Source of the DNA: Arthrobacter sp. FW306-07-I
Lineage (GTDB): Bacteria > Actinomycetota > Actinomycetes > Actinomycetales > Micrococcaceae
Length of the DNA: 64,000 bases
Reading direction: 5' to 3'
Assembly: GCF_021800405.1 (NCBI RefSeq)
Contig: NZ_CP084550.1
Span: 1,984,001 to 2,048,000, forward strand
In this document: piece by piece, positions 17,114 through 25,441 of the stretch
How positions within the stretch are numbered: the first letter of the stretch is position 1
Layout: the number at the start of each line of letters is the position of its first letter
The notes under the pieces: generated by a model
The model's input: the letters and a program-made list of their open reading frames with translations, nothing else
Told to the model about the DNA's origin: nothing
Database searches by the model: none
Made by a program: the position numbers and the translations under genes

Positions 17114-18214
17114 ATGGACTCCACACCGCTTTGGAACCCGCTGCAGCTCGGCTCGACCCAGCTGTCAAACCGTGTGGCATTGGCCCCCATGACGCGTATT
17201 AGCGCGACCGAAGAGGGGCTGGTTACCGAGAAGATGATCTCGTACTACGAGGCGTTTGCCCGCGGGGGCTTCGCCTTGCTAATCACCGAGGGAATCTACC
17301 CGGACACGTCCTACAGCCAGGGCTACCTCTACCAGCCAGGCCTCGCGACGGAGGAACAAGCCAGGTCCTGGACTGGAGTCGTTGACGCCGTCCACGCAGC
17401 CGGCTCCAAAATATTCGCCCAGCTGATGCACGCCGGGAGCCAAGCGCAGGGAAACCGCTTCAAGGACGGAAGCGTCGCCCCGTCCGCCGTAGCTCCAAGG
17501 GGAGAGCAGTTGGACTTTTACCGCGGAGAGGGCCCGTACCGCGTTCCAGCCGAAATCAGCCGGGAACAGATGGATGAAGTTCGTCAGGGATTTGTAGCTG
17601 CCGCACTGCGCGCCAAGGAAGCAGGATTCGACGGCGTGGAAATCCACGGCGCCAACGGATACTTGCTGGACCAGTTCCTCACCGATTACCTGAACCTGCG
17701 AACGGACGAATACGGCGGTTCGGCAGAAAACCGGGTCCGTTTCCCGGCCGACATCGCAAAGGCCGTCCGCGAAGCCGTGGGACCGGAAATGACCGTGGGC
17801 ATTCGCGTCTCCCAATCCAAGGTCAGCGACCACGACCACCGCTGGACCGGAGGGGCTGCGGAGGCCGAAGTAATCTTCTCAGCTCTGGCCGCCAGTGGCG
17901 TCGACTTCATCCACACCACGGAATACCGGGCCTACGCGCCGGCGTTCGGTGACCAGGGGCCATCGTTGGCCGCCCTGGCCAAACGGCACTCAGGCCTGCC
18001 AGTCATAGCCAACGGTCAACTGGATGACCCCGAAACGGCCCTTTCAATGCTCACCGATGGCACCGCCGACGTCGTAGCCCTGGGTAAGGCCGCGCTCGGG
18101 AACCGGAACTGGCCCGAACGGGTCAGGAACGGCCAGGCACTCGACGAACTGGACCCGAGCCTGTTCGCCCCCGTGGCCGACGTTAAAGACTGGGAACTTG
18201 AACTGCTCCCCTAA
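17114..18214 (+). CDS. Old Yellow Enzyme family NADH:flavin oxidoreductase
   Basis: The 366-residue FMN-dependent TIM-barrel ene-reductase begins with the family N-terminus (PLQLGSTQLSNRVALAPMTR). It has the active-site His/Asn pair in VEIHGANGYLLDQFL and the DEYGGSAENR segment after it, followed by phosphate-binding DVVALGKAALGN near the C-terminus. It reduces activated C=C bonds of enones or nitro compounds with NAD(P)H. The ATG at 17114 is preceded by AAGGA. It is divergent from arsR with a probable operator between, so it is likely electrophile-inducible. The physiological substrate is unknown. Confidence 0.9.
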   Translation: MDSTPLWNPLQLGSTQLSNRVALAPMTRISATEEGLVTEKMISYYEAFARGGFALLITEGIYPDTSYSQGYLYQPGLATEEQARSWTGVVDAVHAAGSKIFAQLMHAGSQAQGNRFKDGSVAPSAVAPRGEQLDFYRGEGPYRVPAEISREQMDEVRQGFVAAALRAKEAGFDGVEIHGANGYLLDQFLTDYLNLRTDEYGGSAENRVRFPADIAKAVREAVGPEMTVGIRVSQSKVSDHDHRWTGGAAEAEVIFSALAASGVDFIHTTEYRAYAPAFGDQGPSLAALAKRHSGLPVIANGQLDDPETALSMLTDGTADVVALGKAALGNRNWPERVRNGQALDELDPSLFAPVADVKDWELELLP

Positions 18215-18238
18215 GCGGCCGATCGTGACCACGAACCA

Positions 18239-18296
18239 CTCGCCCTGCCTGACGCCACCTCGCCCTTCCGAGCAACGCGCAGCCGGGCAGGGCGAG
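18239..18296. terminator. Hairpin after the Old Yellow Enzyme gene
   Basis: CTCGCCCTGCC at 18239-18249 pairs with GGCAGGGCGAG at 18286-18296 (11 bp, 36-base loop). It begins 25 bases after the stop codon. No T-run is present. It could be a terminator or mRNA-stabilising stem. Confidence 0.4.
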
Positions 18297-18511
18297 GGGT
18301 CCAACGATTGGGAAAAGCCGATGCCAATGCGGCACCCCCGCGGCGAGGAGTGCGGTGCTTAGGCGTCGAGGTGCAGCTTAAGTGGGCCCACGCAGATGTA
18401 AGTGCCGGCGAATGGGTTGTGCACCCAGGCGGGGGGTACGGAGAGCGTAGGGGGATCCATCAATGGATCCGGACGGAGCTGAACGGTCCGTCCACCGCTC
18501 GGGAGGCAGTC

Positions 18512-18730
18512 GTGCGTATTGGCCTGATTTCAAGCCCATGGTTTGCTGTGCCACCCCCGGCCTACGGGGGTATCGAGCGGGTGGTCAACTCGCTCGCCCG
18601 GGGTTTCGCTGATGCTGGCGAAGAGGTTGTGTTGGCGGCGCCGTCGGACAGTACTTGCCCGGTGCCGCTGGCGCCGGGGATGCGGGCTGCGGACTCACGG
18701 GAGTTGGGCATGAGGGGTTCGGAGATGAAC
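18512..18730 (+). pseudogene. N-terminal fragment of a GT4 glycosyltransferase
   Basis: The gene start is intact: GTG 18512 with GGGAGG before it. The protein opens VRIGLISSPWFAVPPPAYGG (20 residues), the usual N-terminus of GT4 family glycosyltransferases, continuing IERVVNSLARGFADAGEEVV and PSDSTCPVPL. After about residue 65-70 (SRELG) the sequence stops resembling the family and runs into the antisense end of a truncated aldo/keto reductase gene. The catalytic C-domain is gone, so it is a relic of a deletion or inversion. Confidence 0.65.
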
Positions 18731-19489
18731 ATCGGCGACGGCTCGGTCGCCGCTCTCGGCACTGTAGAGCGTCTTGCCGAACTCGTCCTTCTCCGAACGG
18801 TTGGTTTTCGCGTCCCAGTCCCGGGTCAGTTTGCCGCGTGCCAGCGGACTCCACGGCAGGACCCCGATCTTTTGGTCGGCGCAGAGGGGGAACATTTCGC
18901 GTTCCTCCTCCCGGTACACGAGGTTGTAGTGGTCCTGCATCGTCACAAAGCGGGTCCAGCCATTGATCTGCTGCAGATACAGGGCCTTGCTGAATTGCCA
19001 TGCGGCTATCGAGGAAGCCCCGATGTAGCGGACTTTGCCGGCCTTGACGACGTCATGCAGGGCTTCAAGCGTTTCCTCAATGGGCGTGGCGGGATCCCAA
19101 CGGTGAATCTGGTATAGATCCACATAGTCCGTTCCCAACCGGGTCAGGCTGGCGTCGAGCTCCGCGAAAATGGCCTTGCGTGAGAGCCCGCGGCCGTTCG
19201 GGCCGGGCCGCATCACCCCGTGGACCTTTGTGGCAATCACGATTTCCTCCCGGCGGGCGAAGTCGGCCAGCGCCTTGCCCACTATTTCCTCGCTGCTGCC
19301 GTTGGAGTAGACGTTCGCGGTGTCGAAGAAATTGATGCCGGCATCCACGGCTTGGCGGATCAGCGGCCGGCTCTCACTTTCAGGCAGCGTCCACGGATGT
19401 GGACCCCGCGCGGGATCCCCGTACGTCATACACCCCAGTGCCAGCGGCGAGATGTCCATGCCCGTGTTGCCGAGCTTTATGTAATCCAT
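18695..19489 (-). pseudogene. Aldo/keto reductase, C-terminally truncated
   Basis: The frame starts at ATG 19489 after a strong GGAGGA site and encodes 264 residues of an AKR barrel: LGNTGMDISPLALGCMTYGD, FDTANVYSNGSSEE (catalytic Asp and Tyr), ATKVHG, VDLYQIHRWD (catalytic His) and FVTMQDHYNLVYREEEREM. Relatives run to about 330 residues with a C-terminal NADP-binding end. Here the last part, after YSAESGDRAVAD, becomes a short unrelated tail (VHLRTPHAQLP). The loss of the cofactor-binding C-terminus suggests it is inactive. The junction abuts the glycosyltransferase fragment on the other strand. Confidence 0.75.
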
Positions 19490-19837
19490 GTTCTTCCTCC
19501 GCCTTCCAGTCCCGGGCGCAGCTGCACCCCCCTGCCCCCACGCTATGCGACGAACAACCCCTTGTGGGCGTTTGTATGGCGACACTATCGATCCCGCGTG
19601 TCGCGTTGTCGCAGGCAGACGAGATTCCGTTGAGGTTGGAAAAGCTACCTCGGGCATAGCCCCGGCAGACCTCACCGATGCCGGTCTCTGCCTACACCTA
19701 CGACAAGCTCACTGCGGCAAAACCGCTGGCCCACCCGCGGAGGCACCTCCTGGCCCCGAGGGGATGCGTCGACCCGGAGGGCGACAAAACGTACACCGGA
19801 AAGACCCAGGGACGTCAATATGTGGTGTCGCTGGACA
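19490..19837. other. Intergenic stretch without visible gene
   Basis: The stretch lies between the aldo/keto reductase start and the hairpin that ends the MFS operon. A plus-strand open frame at 19678-19911 runs straight through that hairpin and has no ribosome site, so I do not call it. Confidence 0.4.
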
Positions 19838-19887
19838 GGCAGGGCAAGGAAGGCCCGGCTTCTGCCGTGGACCTTCCTTGCCCTGCC
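19838..19887 (-). terminator. Strong 16-bp-stem hairpin ending the PDC/oxalomesaconate operon
   Basis: GGCAGGGCAAGGAAGG at 19838-19853 pairs perfectly with CCTTCCTTGCCCTGCC at 19872-19887, with an 18-base loop. It begins 16 bases downstream of the MFS transporter stop codon (leftward). There is no T-run, as is common in high-GC actinobacteria. Confidence 0.7.
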
Positions 19888-19903
19888 GACATTCTTCCTT
19901 GCC

Positions 19904-21325
19904 TTACCTGATGTTGTGCTTCGTGCCGTCTCCTTCGGTGCTTGCGCTGACGGACGCGGTTCCGTCCAGGGGGCCGGCGGCGGGGTTGGCGCCGGTGGTG
20001 GCGGAGAGGCGGGCCTTCCGGGTGGCGGGGCCGAAAACTGCCAGGGCGACTGCGCCGAACAGCCAGGTGCCGGCGATGAAAAAGAAGACGCTCTGGTAGC
20101 CGCTGCCGTTGTAGAGGGCGGCGATGATCAGCGGCCCGGCGGCGTTGGAGAGGCGTCCCAGGCCGTAGGAGATTCCGGTGCCCATGGAGCGGCCGTTTGT
20201 GTCGAAGAGCTCGGGGGAGTAGGCGTAGGCCAGGGCCGTGTAGCCGCGTTCGAACAGGTTAACCAGGAAGCCGAACAGGACGATGAGGACGGGGTTGAAC
20301 GTGAGCCCGTAGAGCAGGCCACAGACGGCGATGATGCTGCCGAAGACCACCAGGCACCATTTTCGCTCGAACCGGTCCGTGACCAGGGATGCGAGGTAGG
20401 AGCCCAGGGGCGCGCCGATGGTGGTCAGTGCCACGTAAAAGATGGAGTTCTCGACGCTGAAGCCTTCCTTGGCCAGGAGGGTGGGAGCCCAGCTGGAGTA
20501 GCCAAAGAAGCCGATGGTCTGGGTGACCCAGAGGATGGTCAGCAGGGCGGTGGGTGCGAGGTATTTCTTCTGCAGCAGGAGCGTCAGGGGTGCCTTGGTG
20601 GCCGTGGGGGTTTCAACAGCTGCGGCCGGTTCGGGAAGAGCGCCCTTTTCCGCGCTCACGGTGGCCTCAATCTCGTTCAGGATGGCATCGGCTTTGGCGT
20701 AGTCGCCCTTGTTTTCGTACCAGCGCGGGGATTCCTTGAGGCGCCGGGTGAACAGGATGAAGAGGATGCCCAGCGCGCCCCAGATGTAGACGAGGCGCCA
20801 GGACCAGTCCGAGAGGGGGACCACGAGGCTGGCGATGAGGTTGGTGGCCGGGGTGCCGCAGATGCCGATGACGATCGCGTACGCCTGGTACTTGCCGCGC
20901 TTGGCCGCGGGGAACAGTTCGTTGACGTAGATGACGGCCACCACCGTCATCGCGGAGAGGCCAGCCGATGTCAGGACCCGGAAGACGCCAAGGGACACGA
21001 TGTCCCAGGAGAAGGCCGCGATGAGGGAGAACGATGCGTACCAGAGCGTGGTGATCACCAGGGCGTTCTTGCGTCCCCAGCGGTCGGCCATCCAGCTGGC
21101 GATGAGCGAGCCGAAGAACATACCGACAAAGGACGCCGAGGTCACGTATGCCACCTGGTTGACGGTGACGCCCCACAGCTTGATCAGCTTGGGAACCGTG
21201 GTGGCGAAGCTGTTGATGTCTGCGAACTCGAAGAAGTAGGCGAATGAGACGGCCACCAGGGCGATCTTGTGGAACTTGGAGATGGGCAACCGGTCCAGGC
21301 GGTTGGCGGCGTTGGAATGCGTCAT
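19904..21325 (-). CDS. MFS transporter of the PDC/oxalomesaconate cluster
   Basis: The 473-residue protein has 12 predicted membrane segments, MFS motif DRWGRKN after TM2, a sugar/aromatic-acid-porter-like RGKYQAYAIVIG in TM5, and a long central cytoplasmic loop (YENKGDYAKADAILNEIE). It is last in the leftward operon with the four lower-pathway enzymes, 42 bases after the lactonase gene. It therefore probably imports the starting compound (PDC, gallate, a phthalate-like or a methoxylated aromatic acid). Which one cannot be read from the sequence. Confidence 0.8.
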   Translation of the reverse strand: MTHSNAANRLDRLPISKFHKIALVAVSFAYFFEFADINSFATTVPKLIKLWGVTVNQVAYVTSASFVGMFFGSLIASWMADRWGRKNALVITTLWYASFSLIAAFSWDIVSLGVFRVLTSAGLSAMTVVAVIYVNELFPAAKRGKYQAYAIVIGICGTPATNLIASLVVPLSDWSWRLVYIWGALGILFILFTRRLKESPRWYENKGDYAKADAILNEIEATVSAEKGALPEPAAAVETPTATKAPLTLLLQKKYLAPTALLTILWVTQTIGFFGYSSWAPTLLAKEGFSVENSIFYVALTTIGAPLGSYLASLVTDRFERKWCLVVFGSIIAVCGLLYGLTFNPVLIVLFGFLVNLFERGYTALAYAYSPELFDTNGRSMGTGISYGLGRLSNAAGPLIIAALYNGSGYQSVFFFIAGTWLFGAVALAVFGPATRKARLSATTGANPAAGPLDGTASVSASTEGDGTKHNIR

Positions 21326-21367
21326 TGGAATCCTAGGGGCAAAGGTTGGGGGAAGCTTGGGCGGTGA

Positions 21368-22288
21368 CTAGGCGTTTTCGCCGGGCCAGTACAGGCTCAT
21401 GGGGTTGTTGACCAGCAGCTTGTGCTGCAGCTCGGAGGTGGTGGCCACATGGGGGATGAAGTCCACCAGCAGCCCGTCATCGGGCATGTGGCCGGTGAGG
21501 TTCGGGTGGGGCCAGTCGGATCCCCAGAGCACCCGGTCAGGGAATTCCTCGACGACGGTCCGGCCGAAGGCCACCACGTCACGGTATGCGTGCGTCTCGC
21601 CATCCAAGGCCGGTGGCCCGGAAACGCTGAGCCGTTCGGGGCAGCTGACCTTGACCCAGACGTCGTTGTTTTCGACGAAGCGCAGGAAGCGGCCGAACTC
21701 CGGGCCGGTGGCGGGCTTGGTGACGTCCGGGCGGCCCATGTGGTCCACCACCAGCGGCGTGGGCAGGGATCCGAAGAACCCTTCCAGGCCCTCGAGGTCC
21801 TGGCCTTCGAAGTAGATGACCACGTGCCAGCCCAGCGGGGCGATCCTGCGGGCAATTTCCGCCAGTTCCTCCTGCGGCGCCGCATTCACCAGGCGCTTCA
21901 GGAAGTTGAACCGGACGCCCCGCACGCCGGCGGCGTCGAGCCGCTGCAACTCGGCGTCGCTGATGTCCGGCCGTACCGTGGCCACGCCGCGGGCACGACC
22001 CCCCGCGGCCTCGACTGCGTCCACCATGGCGCTGTTGTCCGCTCCATGGCAGGTGGCCTGCACGATGACGTTGCGGCTCACTCCCAGGTGGTCGCGCAGT
22101 GCGAACAGTTGGTCTTTGCCGGCGTCGCACGGGGTGTATTTCCGTTCAGGCGCGAAGGGGAATTCCGCGCCTGGGCCGAAGACGTGGCAGTGCGCGTCCA
22201 CTGCTCCTGCGGGAAGTTTGAAGCGGGGCGTGGACGGGATGCTGTACCAGTCGAGCCAGCCCGGTGTCTTGGTGAAGGCGGTTTCCAT
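21368..22288 (-). CDS. ligI: 2-pyrone-4,6-dicarboxylate (PDC) lactonase, LigI-like amidohydrolase
   Basis: The 306-residue TIM-barrel protein of the amidohydrolase superfamily opens with the PDC-lactonase signature PAGAVDAHCHVFGPG, then FAPERKYTPCDAG. It continues with VIVQATCHG, GVRGVRFNFLKRL and VVDHMGRPD, and ends with the catalytic Asp in VLWGSDWPHPN. LigI hydrolyses the lactone PDC to 4-oxalomesaconate in the 4,5-cleavage pathway. ATG 22288 is preceded by AAAGGAA. It follows the CHA aldolase gene by 19 bases in the operon. The substrate assignment is strong because all three downstream enzymes are adjacent. Confidence 0.88.
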   Translation of the reverse strand: METAFTKTPGWLDWYSIPSTPRFKLPAGAVDAHCHVFGPGAEFPFAPERKYTPCDAGKDQLFALRDHLGVSRNVIVQATCHGADNSAMVDAVEAAGGRARGVATVRPDISDAELQRLDAAGVRGVRFNFLKRLVNAAPQEELAEIARRIAPLGWHVVIYFEGQDLEGLEGFFGSLPTPLVVDHMGRPDVTKPATGPEFGRFLRFVENNDVWVKVSCPERLSVSGPPALDGETHAYRDVVAFGRTVVEEFPDRVLWGSDWPHPNLTGHMPDDGLLVDFIPHVATTSELQHKLLVNNPMSLYWPGENA

Positions 22289-22307
22289 GGGGTTCCTTTG
22301 GGTGGCT

Positions 22308-22991
22308 TCAGTCGACATACCGGAGTCCGGCAGCTTCGAGGGGGCGGCGCATGTTGTAGATGTCGAGTCCGAGTTCCCCGTTGGCGAAGCGTTGGCGCTT
22401 GGCATCTTCGTTGTCCTCCCGCCTGCGGGCGGCTTCGGCCACTTCGGCTGCGCGTGCGGCGGGGACCACCACGACGCCGTCGACGTCGGCAATCACCACG
22501 TCCCCCGGGCTGACCAGGGCGTTGGCACAGACGACGGGGATGTTGACGGATCCGAGAGTGGCTTTGACGGTGCCTTTGGAATTGATGGCGCGGCTGAAGA
22601 CAGGGAAGTCCATGTCCTGGAGCGTGGCGACGTCGCGGCAGCCGCCGTCGATGATCAGGCCCTTCGCGCCGCGGGCCTGCAGGGAGGTGGCGAGCAGGTC
22701 GCCGAAGAAGCCGTCTTCGCTTTCGGTGGTGCAGGCTGCGACGACGACGTCGCCGGGCTGGACCTGTTCGGCAACGACGTGCATCATCCAGTTGTCCCCG
22801 GGCTGGAGCAGGACGGTGACGGCGGTGCCGCACATCGCGGCGCCGGGGTAGACGGGGCGGATGTAGGGGCGCATGAGGCCCAGGCGGCCCATGGCTTCGT
22901 GGATGGTGCTGACGCCAAACGCTGAGAGGGCTTTGACATCCTGTTCGGCTGCGCGGGTGATGGTGGTGTGGACAACTCCGAGTTCCTGCAT
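22308..22991 (-). CDS. ligK: 4-carboxy-4-hydroxy-2-oxoadipate (CHA) aldolase, RraA-like
   Basis: The 227-residue RraA-fold class II aldolase begins HTTITRAAEQDVKALSAFG. Its metal and substrate site includes PGDNWMMHVV and the GLIIDGGCRDVATL segment (Arg-Asp of the active site), then GDVVIADVDGVVVVP. The family (LigK/ProA/GalC) splits CHA into pyruvate and oxaloacetate, the last step of the 4,5-cleavage and gallate routes, and also decarboxylates oxaloacetate. It lies 16 bases after the hydratase gene. Gene order and length match known actinobacterial and sphingomonad enzymes. Confidence 0.88.
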   Translation of the reverse strand: MQELGVVHTTITRAAEQDVKALSAFGVSTIHEAMGRLGLMRPYIRPVYPGAAMCGTAVTVLLQPGDNWMMHVVAEQVQPGDVVVAACTTESEDGFFGDLLATSLQARGAKGLIIDGGCRDVATLQDMDFPVFSRAINSKGTVKATLGSVNIPVVCANALVSPGDVVIADVDGVVVVPAARAAEVAEAARRREDNEDAKRQRFANGELGLDIYNMRRPLEAAGLRYVD

Positions 22992-23007
22992 TTGTGGCTC
23001 CTGGGGC

Positions 23008-24033
23008 TTAGCGGCCCTGCTGTTTGAGCAGGGCGTTGAGGCGGGGGTAGACGGTGCGGGCGTTGAGTTCCTGGATGGCGGCCTGGTCCGCTTTATTCAG
23101 TCCCGCTGCGTCGATGTAACGGTGGGTGTCGTCGAAGTTGTGCCCCGTGCCTGGATCGATGTCGCGGACGGCGCCGATCATTTCGGACGCGAACAGGATG
23201 TTCTTGGTGGGCATGACGTTCAGGAGCAGGTCGATGCCGGGCTGGTGGTACACGCAGGTGTCGAAGAAGACATTGTCCAGCAGGTGTTCTTCCAGGGCGG
23301 GCTTGCCCAGTGCCATGGCCAGGCCGCGGAAGCGGCCCCAGTGGTAGGGGGCCGCGCCGCCGCCGTGGGGGATGACGAGCTTCAGGGTCGGGAAGTCCGC
23401 GAACAGGTTTCCCTGGATGAGCTGCATGACTGCGGTGGTGTCAGCGTTGAGATAGTGCGCGCCGGTGGTGTGGAAGGCGGGGTTGATGCTGGTGCTCACG
23501 TGGACCATGGCAGGGATGTCGTACTCGACCATTTTCTCGTAGATCGGGTACCAGTACCGGTCCGTGAGCGGTGGTGCTGTCCAGTGGCCCCCGGAGGGGT
23601 CCGGGTTCAGGTTTAGCGCGACGGCACCGTTTTCCTCCACGCAGCGCGTGAGCTCGGGGAGGCAGGTGGCCGGGTCCACGCCGGGGGACTGGGGAAGCAT
23701 CGCGGCAGGGACGAAGCGTTCGGGGTAGAGCCGGCTGACCCGGTAGCAGAGCTCGTTGCAGATCGCCGCCCACTCGGCGGAGGTTTCGAAGGAGCCGATG
23801 TGGTGGGCCATGAAGGACGCCCGGGGCGAGAAGACGGTGAGGTCGATGCCGCGTTCGTCCATGAGCCGCAGCTGGTTCGCTTCGATGCTTTCGCGCAGGT
23901 CGTCGTCGGAAATCTGCAGCTCAGCGGGGGACGGTGCCAAGGCAGGGTCCTGCAGTGCCGCGACCTGCCGGTCGCGCCAGTCGCCAAGGGCCGCGGGGGC
24001 CGTGGTGTAGTGGCCGTGGATGTCGATGATCAC
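23008..24033 (-). CDS. ligJ: 4-oxalomesaconate hydratase, amidohydrolase type
   Basis: The 341-residue amidohydrolase-superfamily protein starts IIDIHGHYTTAP (first metal-binding His pair). It contains SPRASFMAHHIG, MLPQSPGVDP, NLNPDPSGGHWT and the PHGGGAAPYHWGRFRG segment, and ends with the ILFASEMIGAV region. These match LigJ-type 4-oxalomesaconate hydratases, which add water to give 4-carboxy-4-hydroxy-2-oxoadipate for the aldolase. It starts with GTG at 24033, overlapping the tautomerase stop as GTGA, so the two are translationally coupled. Confidence 0.88.
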   Translation of the reverse strand: MIIDIHGHYTTAPAALGDWRDRQVAALQDPALAPSPAELQISDDDLRESIEANQLRLMDERGIDLTVFSPRASFMAHHIGSFETSAEWAAICNELCYRVSRLYPERFVPAAMLPQSPGVDPATCLPELTRCVEENGAVALNLNPDPSGGHWTAPPLTDRYWYPIYEKMVEYDIPAMVHVSTSINPAFHTTGAHYLNADTTAVMQLIQGNLFADFPTLKLVIPHGGGAAPYHWGRFRGLAMALGKPALEEHLLDNVFFDTCVYHQPGIDLLLNVMPTKNILFASEMIGAVRDIDPGTGHNFDDTHRYIDAAGLNKADQAAIQELNARTVYPRLNALLKQQGR

Positions 24034-25274
24034 AGTGGGTGCTCCTGGGAGGAAGTCGCTGAAGGCTCGGTAGTGGTGGGGTTCCAGAGACCGCGGGGGA
24101 CCATGACATCCCCGGCCATGATCAGCCGCGCGGTGCGGATCAGCGCGGACTTGACCACTCGGGTGGGGTCACGGGGGTCCAGGCCGAGCTGGACGGTGAA
24201 TTCGCCACTGGGATGTTCCACCGACACCGTAAGGTCCGTCCCGTCCGGCAGGAATGCGACGTCGTGCGCCACAGTCCCCTTCAGGGTCGCGGCGGTTGCG
24301 GCGGTCACCGCCGCCAGTACCCCGATGGATTCGTGGCAGACGTGCGGGATGAAGCTGCGCGTGTTGATCGCCCCGCCCGCGGTGGGCGGGGAAACGAGCG
24401 TCATCTTCGGGTAGTTCCTGTCCGTCACGTCCCCCAGGCCCATGAGCTTCCCGCAGATCAGGCGCAGGTCCTCGAGGCGTCCCTTGAGTTCGGCGTCCTT
24501 GTTAAGGTCGACGGCGGCCTCGCGGCCCGTGCGGCCCAGGTCGCCGGCGTTGATAATCACCAGGGGTTGCCCGTTGTCGATGCAGGTGACATCGACGGGT
24601 CCGACGCCGGGGAGGTCCACGGTGTCGCGGAGGTTGCCGGTGGGCAGGAGAGAGTCGCAGACGGAACCGGCGGTGTCCAGGAAGTTGATGGTCACCGGCG
24701 CCGCGGTGCCGGGGACGCCGTCGATCCTGGCGTCCCCTTCATAGCCGACATACCGGCCGTCCGGGCCCAAGGGCGTTTGGACGGTGATCTCGGCGACCAT
24801 ATTCGTGTTCAAGGTGAGGACGCGCGCCGTGGTGGTGTCGCCGTCGGGCGTTAAAAGTCCAGACTCGATCGCGAAGGGGAGCGCTGCTGCGAGCATGTTT
24901 CCGCAGTTCGGAGTCGTGTCCACGGTGTCGGTGGTGGGCTGGAGCTGCGCGAACAGGAACTCCAGGTCCACGCCGTCGCGTCCACTGACCGAGACGATCC
25001 CGGCCTTGCTGGTCAGCGGGTGGGCGCCGCCCAGCCCGTCAATCTGCCGGGGATCCGGGGAACCCATGGCAGCCAACAGAATGGCGTCCCTGGTTGGGAT
25101 ATCGGTGGGCAGGTCACTGGCCCGGAAGAACGGGCCCTTGGACGTCCCGCCCCGCATCAACCAGCACGGCACTGCAAACTGGCCGCCGGCGGGGCGTGGC
25201 CCAGCAGGATCCTGGCGGCTGGAGTCCAACGCGGGGGAGTCCGCAGCGGCCGCAGCAGAAATGGCCTTGTCCAT
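24030..25274 (-). CDS. ligU: 4-oxalomesaconate tautomerase, PrpF family
   Basis: The 414-residue protein has the two-domain diaminopimelate-epimerase-like fold of PrpF proteins. The family hallmark MRGGTSKGPFFRASDLP lies near residue 40 and TPNCGNMLAAALPFA (active-site Cys region) near residue 130. LigU/GalD interconverts keto, enol and double-bond isomers of oxalomesaconate so that the hydratase can act. It is the first gene of the leftward operon, with AAAGGA before ATG 25274. It is divergent from a GntR regulator with operator-like repeats between. Confidence 0.85.
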   Translation of the reverse strand: MDKAISAAAAADSPALDSSRQDPAGPRPAGGQFAVPCWLMRGGTSKGPFFRASDLPTDIPTRDAILLAAMGSPDPRQIDGLGGAHPLTSKAGIVSVSGRDGVDLEFLFAQLQPTTDTVDTTPNCGNMLAAALPFAIESGLLTPDGDTTTARVLTLNTNMVAEITVQTPLGPDGRYVGYEGDARIDGVPGTAAPVTINFLDTAGSVCDSLLPTGNLRDTVDLPGVGPVDVTCIDNGQPLVIINAGDLGRTGREAAVDLNKDAELKGRLEDLRLICGKLMGLGDVTDRNYPKMTLVSPPTAGGAINTRSFIPHVCHESIGVLAAVTAATAATLKGTVAHDVAFLPDGTDLTVSVEHPSGEFTVQLGLDPRDPTRVVKSALIRTARLIMAGDVMVPRGLWNPTTTEPSATSSQEHPL

Positions 25275-25350
25275 GGTTTGTCCTTTGAAGGTCCGGGAGG
25301 GCGCACTTGGAACCGCGCCGTCGCCTCAAGTGAACCAAGTTACATTCAGG

Positions 25351-25383
25351 ATTGTCAACAATTTCTTGTACATTTATGTTGAC
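25351..25383. promoter_or_regulatory. Likely GntR operator upstream of the tautomerase operon
   Basis: ATTGTCAACAAT at 25351-25362 is palindromic around its central CA and resembles FadR-subfamily sites of the ATTGTNNACAAT type. A wider dyad GTCAACA (25354-25360) / TGTTGAC (25377-25383) overlaps it, and a TTGTACA lies between the arms. It lies 77 bases before the operon start and 59 bases before the regulator start. Confidence 0.6.
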
Positions 25384-25441
25384 CGTTGATTGCGCTCTCA
25401 CTGTTACCCCGGGGAGCGACCTGCTGCGGCATGATTGTTCC

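Noticed and set aside
19820..21247. Long plus-strand open frame (475 codons) opposite the MFS transporter
   Set aside because: Its sequence is Gly/Asp/Glu/Gln-rich with no domain, as expected from the antisense of a GC-rich membrane-protein gene; the minus-strand gene has clear MFS motifs.
21422..22925. Two overlapping plus-strand open frames of over 360 codons across the lactonase and aldolase genes
   Set aside because: They cross two real genes and their spacer on the other strand and have shadow-like composition.
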